From contig CALFCS010000019.1 in NCBI GenBank assembly GCA_937950565.1, positions 1-5,660 of the forward strand: a stretch of DNA of 5,660 nt. Reading direction: 5' to 3'. Of this stretch, positions 1 to 5,660 are shown in pieces. This DNA comes from an uncultured Lachnospiraceae bacterium. Lineage in GTDB: Bacteria > Bacillota > Clostridia > Lachnospirales > Lachnospiraceae. The notes below the pieces were generated by a model. The model did no database searches, was not told the DNA's origin, and worked only from the letters and a program-made list of their open reading frames with translations. The translations under genes and the position numbers were made by a program. The first letter of the stretch is position 1, and each line of letters starts with the position of its first letter.

Positions 1-2584
1 CTGTATACTTCATTTCCGGCTGTGCATTCATCTTATGAAGCACTGCTGCGAACTGCGCTCTTACCAGTGTCTCCGCCGGTGCAAAATGTTTGTCGTCTTT
101 ACCGGTCATTGTTCCTGCAAGATAATTATATTCTATTGCATCATAATACCAGGTGTCTTTCTCCACATCTACAAATGGAAGCTTGGAAGCGCCCTTTTCT
201 ACGACTGTAACAACTGTTCCGTACTCCATCTTCCATCCGTCAACATTTGCTTTTACTGTTGTCGTAAGAATTGCAGTACCTGCTTTCTTCGCTGTTACCT
301 TGCCGTCTGCGTAAGAAGCAACTTCTTCGTTATCAGAGCTGTAAGTAACCTCCACACAGTTTTCCAGTCCTTCCGGAATGGTAAATAACTGCTCGGATTC
401 TCCAATCTCATAAGTTACATCTTCCTTCGGAGCTGCTGCTTCAATCTTATCCCACGGGTCTTTATAATCTTCGTTGTATACGAGCTTACTTACCGCTTCA
501 CGGATTGCTGTTTCAATCGCATATGCCTCTTCCTGAGTTTTTACATCATCAATCTCCTCCGGAACCTTTGCAAGTGCAGCTTCAAGTGCTTTGTAAGAAT
601 CCGCTGTAAACTCATCTTTACCGAAAGCCTTTGCTTCTTCTACTACCTTCTTCAGCATTGCAAGGTCAAGCGCCTTTACGGTTGCCTTGAATTCCTTTGT
701 CTCTATCACATCACCCTTTGTAATAGTTGCGGTAAGGGTTACTTCTTTATCTGTTGCCGGGTTTGTAACAGTTCCGTCTGCTGCAATCACTTTTGCATCC
801 GAAGATGCCCATGCAATCTTGCATCCGTCTGCTTCTGTGAAGAGATTCATCTTATAAGCAACTGCGTCCATGGACTCATTTTTGTCACCAAGAATCTTCT
901 CTGTTGATACAAGCGTATCCAATCCATTTTTAAAAATCTGCTCGTCTGTAAGAGCTCCGTCATATACCGTAAATTCATCAATATTTCCAAGGAAGTTCGG
1001 GTCTCCGGACCAGCAGGATTTACCAATGAATCCAAGAATATTGTTCTGTGTTCCATTTGCTACAATTGACGCCATTGTCTTACCGGATGCAAGCTTGCTT
1101 CCCATCAGCACGCCGTCTGCATAGATGGAAATATTTCCATTGTCCACTACCATAGATATGGTGCAGTAGGTGCCATTCGGAAGTGTTGATGAGCCAAAGC
1201 TGTACAGGTTTTCATTTGATGCATCCTTCACACCTGCACGCGGGGTATTGCCGCCAAAATATGGTGCGATGAACAGATAGTTAGAACCTGTTGCCTGTGC
1301 CTTGGAACCCAGGCAGAACAGCCATGAATTCTGTGCCGCTGTCCTGGAATATTTTGCCTCAATCGTAAACTTCTCTTTATTTGTCAGACTCTCGTAAATG
1401 CTCATCGGAAGGGTCACATAACTGTTTCCTGACTTCACATTCAGTACTGTACGGTCTCCGTCTTTTACATAAGCGGTTCCATCCGGGTTTACAATTGCCG
1501 CATTATGGTTATGGCCGGAAGCATCTGTAACTACAGCTCCGTCTGCCTTGTCCATCGTGTACTGTGCCACAATCGGAAGCTCCGTCTCTACATAATCAGA
1601 TACGGTTACTGTTGTCTTCAGAGACTTCTCTGTATTCCCTACCGTTACCTTTGTTGTAATGGTCGCTGTACCAGCCTTCACGCCTGTTACCACACCATCT
1701 TTTACGGTAGCAACTTTATCGTCGCTGGATGTATAAGCAACCTTTGCATCTGCTGCAGGTACGCCTGCTGAAAGCTTCATACCAAGAGAGGCTGTTTTTC
1801 CTGTATAAACAGATAGCTTTTCATTTACAGAAAATCCTTTTTCAGCAAAGATTTCTTCTGCGCTTCTGTTGTCATACAGAGAAAATACCTGGTCTGCCGT
1901 CAGAGCCTGGTCATATACCTGAACCTCGTCTACAAGACCTTTGTATAATGCATCCCAGTGGTTTACACCAATATAGAGGTCGCTGTTATCCTGTGCATAC
2001 GCATCTGTCGCCCTTCCGGAGCCCTTCTGTTCTCCATTAATATAAACAACAGCATCATTTCCTGACTGCGTAATCGTTACAAACGTCCACTCATTATTCG
2101 GAATTACAATATTCTTGATCGTTCCGGCCTCAGCCCAGCCAAAGCCGCCGCCATTAGACCAGATATGAACCTTTCCTCCTGCATTCTCCATCGCAGAAAA
2201 TGAAGTCCAGTATTCAGCAGCTCCCTTCGGTGCACCCATAAAAACAATGGAACCATTATTTCCAATATTTTCAGAAGGTTTTACCCAAAGGGATATCGTA
2301 TAGTCTGAACCGATCTTACCTGTATTCATCTTCAGTCCATATTTGCCATCGAGATGAATTGCTTTTCCGTTCTTTCCTTCTGCATATACAGCCTCGCCTG
2401 TATATTCTTCCGCATTCTGGTACTTCATTTTTGTACTTCCGCCAAGATCATCCTCAAAAGAATAGGTCTTCACCGGCGCCGGTACATCTGCGGCTTCTGC
2501 CTGAATTGCTCCTGCTCCCGGAAGTACTGCTGCAACGGTCAGTGCAGCGGCAAGGAAAGCAGATAATATTTTCTTATATTTCAT
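1..2584 (-). CDS. Surface protein with two LamG domains, Ig-like domains, FIVAR-like module and SLH anchor (3' end outside window)
   Basis: The frame opens at ATG 2582-2584 and stays stop-free for 861 codons to the left edge. Residues 1-31 are a signal peptide (MKYKKILSAFLAAALTVAAV, then an Ala-rich cleavage region near AEA-31). Then come: a LamG/concanavalin-like jelly roll at about 38-233, ending in GLVDEVQVYDQALTADQV; a Big_2 Ig domain at 243-332 (YTSSDDKVATV, VKAGTATIT); a second LamG at 339-555, ending in GNIDEFTVYDGALTDEQI; an atypical Big domain at 556-639 (IAWASSDAKVIAADGTVT); a FIVAR-like helical module at 640-702; another Big_2-like domain at 716-797; and an SLH repeat from 801 (FVDVEKDTWYYDAI). 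No glycosidase domain is visible. LamG and FIVAR modules often bind glycans, so a wall-bound substrate-binding or adhesin role is inferred. By comparison with gene C, about 130 residues with two more SLH repeats probably lie off the edge. Domain assignments come from motif reading, and the exact ligand is unknown. Confidence 0.9.
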   Translation of the reverse strand, partial: MKYKKILSAFLAAALTVAAVLPGAGAIQAEAADVPAPVKTYSFEDDLGGSTKMKYQNAEEYTGEAVYAEGKNGKAIHLDGKYGLKMNTGKIGSDYTISLWVKPSENIGNNGSIVFMGAPKGAAEYWTSFSAMENAGGKVHIWSNGGGFGWAEAGTIKNIVIPNNEWTFVTITQSGNDAVVYINGEQKGSGRATDAYAQDNSDLYIGVNHWDALYKGLVDEVQVYDQALTADQVFSLYDNRSAEEIFAEKGFSVNEKLSVYTGKTASLGMKLSAGVPAADAKVAYTSSDDKVATVKDGVVTGVKAGTATITTKVTVGNTEKSLKTTVTVSDYVETELPIVAQYTMDKADGAVVTDASGHNHNAAIVNPDGTAYVKDGDRTVLNVKSGNSYVTLPMSIYESLTNKEKFTIEAKYSRTAAQNSWLFCLGSKAQATGSNYLFIAPYFGGNTPRAGVKDASNENLYSFGSSTLPNGTYCTISMVVDNGNISIYADGVLMGSKLASGKTMASIVANGTQNNILGFIGKSCWSGDPNFLGNIDEFTVYDGALTDEQIFKNGLDTLVSTEKILGDKNESMDAVAYKMNLFTEADGCKIAWASSDAKVIAADGTVTNPATDKEVTLTATITKGDVIETKEFKATVKALDLAMLKKVVEEAKAFGKDEFTADSYKALEAALAKVPEEIDDVKTQEEAYAIETAIREAVSKLVYNEDYKDPWDKIEAAAPKEDVTYEIGESEQLFTIPEGLENCVEVTYSSDNEEVASYADGKVTAKKAGTAILTTTVKANVDGWKMEYGTVVTVVEKGASKLPFVDVEKDTWYYDAIEYNYLAGTMTGKDDKHFAPAETLVRAQFAAVLHKMNAQPEMKYT
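2..184 (-). repeat. First SLH repeat of the LamG protein, paralogous to 4921-5103
   Basis: Residues 801-861 of the LamG protein align without gaps to the first SLH repeat and following linker of the GH43-SLH protein. I count about 44 identities over 61 positions, including the shared block TLVRAQFAAVLHKMN. The corresponding DNA is clearly related but has many silent differences, so this is an older duplication or shared anchoring module rather than a recent copy. It implies that the LamG protein is also wall-anchored. Confidence 0.8.
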
Positions 2585-2592
2585 TTATTTTT

Positions 2593-2600
2593 CCTCCTTT
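2593..2600 (-). promoter_or_regulatory. Ribosome binding site of the LamG/SLH gene, overlapping the upstream stop codon
   Basis: On the minus strand the sequence reads AAAGGAGG, a near-perfect Shine-Dalgarno, 8 bases before ATG 2584. Its first two bases are the last two bases of the TAA stop (2599-2601) of the upstream GH43 gene. This fixes the start of the LamG gene and suggests translational coupling within one transcript. Confidence 0.85.
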
Positions 2601-4443
2601 ACCGGGTTTTTCCTGGTTCAACAATGCGGATTGTCACATCTTCAGTTACTTCTTTTCCATTTTCCTTATAAGTAACCTTAAGAGTCTGTTTTCCGGCCTT
2701 GCTCATGTCAATCTTATCAGCATTGGTCGTATAATCCGTAATCCACTTTGCATCTCCGTTTTCATAAGCCGCTTTCACACGGATATCATCCGTATCCAGC
2801 TTGCTTCCTACTGTGTACATTCTCTTTGTCTTCTGTACTTTGATAGAGGATACCAGTGTATCTGTATCTACGTCGAAGGTACAGGCATCATTATCCGGCT
2901 TATTTGTCAGGACCAAATCTCCGTCCTGGCTTGCAAGATAATATCCTGGCTTCAGCACGCTTTCAAAAGTAACGCCGTGTCCTGCAAATCCTTCGAGTGT
3001 ACGGAAGGTTGCTTTCTTTCTTCCTGTATCGTTATTCTCCCAGTGCTGTGCAAGGGTAATTTCTCCGGATTCCTCTACGGTAATGTACATTCCCGGTTTG
3101 TTATAAGACTGAATAGAAACATATGCGTCATTCTTCTTATCAGCCAGTCCTAATTCCAGCTCCCATTTTGCATCTGCTTCTTTTGCATTCTTACTTACCA
3201 GCATATCCTGTGCATTCACTCCTACTTTCGGATATTCCGGATCATTTGTCGTATTTTCAAATTCATTATGTGCAACATAAGCGCCGGATGCATCCGTAAT
3301 CTGTGTCGCTACTCCGGCAAGGCCTGTAGATGTCTCACCAAACAGATCGATAGAGCCGTCCTCGTTGATATTCAGCTTCTCTACACATGCAACACGGCGG
3401 TATCCGCTTCCATGCGGAAGTGTACCATTGTGGTATACGAAGTAGTCCTGTCCCTTAAAGGTAAATACAGCCATATGGTTTGTATTTGCCGTCGCAGTCG
3501 GAGTCATAATAATTCCGCCCCACTGCCACTGGTTATTCTTAAAGTCTTCAAAGGTATCTGCTGTCGCATATGCCATCTGCTCTCTCCAGTCGCAGGCAAA
3601 GAACATATAATATGGTCCATAATAATTTCCATTCTCATCCTGACGGCGGTAGTAGTACGGCGCCTCTGTAAAGGTATGTCCCGTCATACCATGAATCGTA
3701 CCAAGCTTAATGTCATCATTCATCGTAATCTTTCCATCCCCATTCTGGTCCTTAATGGAAATCATATCTTCATTCAGCTCTGCATTAAAGAATCTGGAAT
3801 TTCCCCAGCCTACATATCTGTGTTCTTCCCCGTCTACTGTCTCAATCCATGCAGTCGGGTCAATATCCTCCCATCCATGCACGCTGCCTGTTGTATCAAT
3901 ATTTCTTACAAGCGGCTGTCCTTTATCTACAAATGGTCCTGTCGGACTGTCAGATACCGCAACACCGATACATTTGCCACCGCCTACGCTGCTGTTTCCT
4001 TCTGTACAATAATAGAAATAGTACTTATCCTTATACTTCATCACCTGCGCTGCCCAGGAAGATATTGTATCCTGTCTCCATGACACATCCTTATTCTCCA
4101 TGATGATGCTTTCATACTTCCAGTGCACCATATCGGTGGATGAATAGCATCTCCAGTTCGGCATAATATACGCTTCCTGAGAATCCGGCGCCGCATCATT
4201 TCCTACATACGCGTATACCGTATCACCGTCAACCAGGATGGATGGGTCTCCCCCATAAAGCATATTGCCATTCTCGTCAAAACCGAGGAACGGATTACCG
4301 AGCTCGCTCTTGGCAAGTTTTGTTTCTACCGGAACACGAAGCTGCTGCTCTGTAATCTTATCTCCCACTGCACATACCGTTACAGCTGAAACCGGAATCA
4401 GAGACAGAGCCAGAAGTCCGGCCAAGAATTTCTTTCCCTTCAT
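2599..4443 (-). CDS. Secreted GH43 glycosidase (arabinofuranosidase/xylosidase type) with AbfB-like and Big_3 domains
   Basis: A complete 614-residue protein. Residues 1-25 form a signal peptide (MKGKKFLAGLLALSLIPVSA, cleavage near VCA-25). Residues about 60-370 are a GH43 five-bladed propeller. The likely catalytic triad is visible: base D66 in GGDPSI, pKa-tuning D195 in DIDPTAW and acid E260 in TEAPYYY. H338 in VYHNG fits the central metal-binding His of the family. An EF-hand-like loop lies at 232-243 (DQNGDGKITMND). Residues 438-527 resemble an AbfB (CBM42-type) beta-trefoil, with the repeated motifs SYNKPGMYI and FESVLKPGYYL. Residues 532-609 are a Big_3-type Ig domain. GH43 enzymes remove arabinose or xylose from arabinan, arabinoxylan and xylan; the AbfB-like module favours an arabinose-bearing substrate, but exact specificity cannot be read. 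It has no SLH, sortase or clear lipobox, so it is probably released or weakly wall-associated. The start is supported by an AAGGAGG site 7 bases upstream. It lies between two SLH-anchored genes in the same orientation. Confidence 0.93.
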   Translation of the reverse strand: MKGKKFLAGLLALSLIPVSAVTVCAVGDKITEQQLRVPVETKLAKSELGNPFLGFDENGNMLYGGDPSILVDGDTVYAYVGNDAAPDSQEAYIMPNWRCYSSTDMVHWKYESIIMENKDVSWRQDTISSWAAQVMKYKDKYYFYYCTEGNSSVGGGKCIGVAVSDSPTGPFVDKGQPLVRNIDTTGSVHGWEDIDPTAWIETVDGEEHRYVGWGNSRFFNAELNEDMISIKDQNGDGKITMNDDIKLGTIHGMTGHTFTEAPYYYRRQDENGNYYGPYYMFFACDWREQMAYATADTFEDFKNNQWQWGGIIMTPTATANTNHMAVFTFKGQDYFVYHNGTLPHGSGYRRVACVEKLNINEDGSIDLFGETSTGLAGVATQITDASGAYVAHNEFENTTNDPEYPKVGVNAQDMLVSKNAKEADAKWELELGLADKKNDAYVSIQSYNKPGMYITVEESGEITLAQHWENNDTGRKKATFRTLEGFAGHGVTFESVLKPGYYLASQDGDLVLTNKPDNDACTFDVDTDTLVSSIKVQKTKRMYTVGSKLDTDDIRVKAAYENGDAKWITDYTTNADKIDMSKAGKQTLKVTYKENGKEVTEDVTIRIVEPGKTR

Positions 4444-4450
4444 TGTGAAT

Positions 4451-4457
4451 CCTCCTT
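4451..4457 (-). promoter_or_regulatory. Ribosome binding site of the complete GH43 gene
   Basis: The minus strand reads AAGGAGG, 7 bases before ATG 4443. It decides the start and places the hydrophobic signal peptide immediately at the N-terminus. Confidence 0.85.
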
Positions 4458-4481
4458 ATATAAATAGTTTTTTATCTGAAA

Positions 4482-4510
4482 TGCCGGCCGCGAACCGCTC
4501 GAAGCCGGCA
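4482..4510 (-). other. GC-rich stem-loop in the 90-base gap between the two GH43 genes
   Basis: The arms TGCCGGC (4504-4510 read on the minus strand) and GCCGGCA (4482-4488) are perfect 7-bp complements around a 15-base loop. Inside the loop CGA and TCG can pair further. In the direction of transcription the hairpin is followed by TTTCAGATAAAAAACT rather than a U-run, so it is not a canonical intrinsic terminator. A role in mRNA processing, 3'-end protection of the upstream cistron, or partial attenuation is inferred. The rest of the gap (4444-4533) is AT-rich and shows no convincing promoter. Confidence 0.5.
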
Positions 4511-4533
4511 ATCTCATTCAAAATATCTGTTTC

Positions 4534-5660
4534 TTATTTCTCATATTTCTCCATAAATCTCTGGATGATCGTTGCACATTCCGCACGGTTTGCGCTTCCC
4601 TGCGGGTCAAGAAGAAGCTTTCCATCAATGGTCTTTCCCGTGATGATTTTTTCGGATACCGCCCACTTCATTGCATCTACTGCAAATTCCTGTACATCCC
4701 CTGCATCCGGGAAGGAACTGTAATCCCTGTCGGCTTTTACATCATACCCCTTATAATCCTTTGCATAGCGGTACATCATCGTTGCCATCTGCGCACGGGT
4801 TACTGAATCATTTGGCCCGAACATCTTCGTTCCGGTATATCCGGTGACAATCTTCTTATCTGCCGCCCACAGAACTGCATTCTTAAACCAGTCATCTTTT
4901 GTGACGTCTGAGAAAATGTCTGTATAATCCACTTCCACTTCCTTGTTCATCTTGTGAAGTACCGCTGCGAACTGTGCTCTTACCAGTGTATCTGCGGGTG
5001 CGAAATGGGTATCATCTAAGCCTGTCATCGTCTTCTTCTCATAATTGTAAGCAACAGCATTATAATACCACGTATCCTCCGCTACGTCTACATATGGAAG
5101 CTTTTCAGCATGTTCCGGCTTAACAATAACATTTAGCGTCACTTTTTTGTTCTCCGGCTTCAGTTCTTCTTCCGGTGTCATATTCAAAATCGGTGTCCCA
5201 TCTATTGCAAAGTTCACGGATTTTACTCTCGCATGACGACACGGATCAATCAGGCTGTTCTCTCCCGGTCTGATATACTCACATTCTCCGACAGTTCCAT
5301 TCCAGTCGCCTCCGCTTGAGCACTCCTTGATTGGTCTTGCATGATATACAATTACCGGATTGCCGTTCTCATCTGTCGTAAAGGAGTTGTGTCCCGGCCC
5401 GCACTGGTTCGTCAGGTCATCTGTAGATAACAGAGAAATCGGATATTTCGTCCAGGAATTGATATCTAATAAATCATCTCCTTCTTTTGCTGACAACATA
5501 CCGACACAATAGGTATAATTGACTGCCGCCGCGGAAAAGCACAAGTATACATTTCCGTTATTTTTAATGACTGCCGGTCCCTCATTAATCGGATTCTCCC
5601 ACGCATAATCCGGTCTGGTAACCTTCGTTGCCTCACTAGTGAGCTGCCATGGTTTTTCTG
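4534..5660 (-). CDS. SLH-anchored GH43 glycosidase (5' end outside window)
   Basis: The frame is open from the right edge (last full codon 5656-5658) to TAA 4534-4536, giving 374 visible C-terminal residues. There is no need for an internal start such as the TTG at 5544, because homology-like GH43 sequence continues upstream of it. Visible residues 1 to about 160 are the later blades of a GH43 propeller. INEGPAV contains the likely general acid Glu at visible residue 26, followed by FSAAAVNYTYCVGML, SWTKYPISLL, CGPGHNSF and VIVYHAR; CRHARVKSVNFAIDGTPIL closes the fold. The catalytic base and the pKa-tuning Asp should lie off the edge. After a short linker come three SLH repeats to the C-terminus, which normally bind pyruvylated secondary wall polymer in Gram-positive bacteria. 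The protein is therefore inferred to be a wall-displayed alpha-L-arabinofuranosidase or beta-xylosidase. The visible GH43 part is unusually rich in cysteine. It is followed in the same direction by the complete GH43 gene, 90 bases away. Confidence 0.92.
   Translation of the reverse strand, partial: EKPWQLTSEATKVTRPDYAWENPINEGPAVIKNNGNVYLCFSAAAVNYTYCVGMLSAKEGDDLLDINSWTKYPISLLSTDDLTNQCGPGHNSFTTDENGNPVIVYHARPIKECSSGGDWNGTVGECEYIRPGENSLIDPCRHARVKSVNFAIDGTPILNMTPEEELKPENKKVTLNVIVKPEHAEKLPYVDVAEDTWYYNAVAYNYEKKTMTGLDDTHFAPADTLVRAQFAAVLHKMNKEVEVDYTDIFSDVTKDDWFKNAVLWAADKKIVTGYTGTKMFGPNDSVTRAQMATMMYRYAKDYKGYDVKADRDYSSFPDAGDVQEFAVDAMKWAVSEKIITGKTIDGKLLLDPQGSANRAECATIIQRFMEKYEK
4540..5100 (-). repeat. 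Three SLH (S-layer homology) repeats at the C-terminus of the partial GH43 protein
   Basis: Repeat 1 covers about 4948-5100 (PYVDVAEDTWYYNAV ... FAPADTLVRAQFAAVL). Repeat 2 covers about 4759-4926 (IFSDVTKDDWFKNAV ... FGPNDSVTRAQMATMM). Repeat 3 covers about 4540-4722 (SFPDAGDVQEFAVDAMKWAV ... LDPQGSANRAECATII). Each shows the SLH pattern: F.D, then a W/F-aliphatic helix, ITG-like G, P and TRA/NRA. Repeat 3 has an altered start, with DAGDVQEFAVDA where the Asp-Trp pair normally stands. A set of three is the usual unit for wall anchoring. Confidence 0.88.

Noticed and set aside
2359..3153. Plus-strand open frame of 264 codons across the junction of the LamG and GH43 genes
   Set aside because: It lies antisense to two well-supported genes, has no ribosome site, and its translation is rich in Cys, Ile, Ser and Arg without domain motifs. 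It is a shadow frame.
3712..3750. True dockerin domain (cellulosome component)
   Set aside because: Only one calcium loop is present, inside the catalytic domain. A dockerin needs two such loops with flanking helices, usually at a terminus.
3268..4083. Plus-strand open frame of 271 codons
   Set aside because: It is entirely antisense to the GH43 catalytic domain, with Cys/Ile-rich low-plausibility translation and no ribosome site.
4366..4443. Possible lipoprotein signal in the complete GH43 protein (VTVC around residue 24)
   Set aside because: The residue before Cys is Val, not Gly/Ala/Ser, and the segment fits an ordinary signal peptidase I site (VCA) better.
4482..4510. Rho-independent terminator between the GH43 genes
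   Set aside because: The stem is strong, but neither strand has a T-run directly after it, so it is listed as a stem-loop of unknown role.
4265..4723. Plus-strand open frame of 152 codons covering the gap between the GH43 genes
   Set aside because: It runs antisense through the signal peptide of one gene and the SLH repeats of the other, with no start signals or recognisable motif.
5542..5544. TTG at 5544 as the start of the right-hand GH43 gene
   Set aside because: The same frame stays open to the window edge and encodes conserved GH43 sequence (INEGP with the likely catalytic Glu) upstream, so the true start is outside the window.

Overview
The window holds three consecutive genes, all on the minus strand. 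Transcription therefore runs from right to left in the order C (4534-5660, cut by the right edge), B (2599-4443) and A (1-2584, cut by the left edge). Together they read as part of an operon for cell-surface or secreted breakdown of plant polysaccharide, most likely arabinan, arabinoxylan or a related arabinose/xylose-rich hemicellulose. The sequence points to a Gram-positive, probably clostridial bacterium, perhaps a gut Lachnospiraceae. The reasons are strong AGGAGG ribosome sites, Firmicutes-type signal peptides, S-layer homology (SLH) anchors, moderate base composition, and the mix of GH43, LamG, Big and FIVAR modules. The taxonomic guess is inference.

Layout. Gene C shows only the last 374 residues: the end of a GH43 five-bladed propeller followed by three SLH repeats, so it is a wall-anchored enzyme. 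A 90-base gap follows, containing a GC-rich stem-loop with no U-tract. Gene B (614 aa) is complete: signal peptide, full GH43 catalytic domain with recognisable catalytic triad, an AbfB-like beta-trefoil segment and a C-terminal Big_3-type Ig domain, with no SLH anchor. Gene A starts 14 bases after the stop of B, and its Shine-Dalgarno overlaps that stop. Its 861 visible residues form one uninterrupted reading frame: signal peptide, LamG-like domain, Big_2, second LamG-like domain, atypical Big domain, FIVAR-like helical module, another Big_2-like domain, then the start of an SLH region running off the left edge. No catalytic domain is seen in A.

How they may work together (inference). C hydrolyses glycan while held on the wall, B is a secreted GH43 with its own sugar-binding module, and A is a wall-anchored, apparently non-catalytic multi-domain protein that could hold substrate near the enzymes. 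The first SLH repeats of A and C are close paralogues, which supports co-localisation on the same wall polymer. The plus strand carries only shadow reading frames. No RNA gene, mobile element or CRISPR array was seen, and there is no gene-free stretch above 300 bases.
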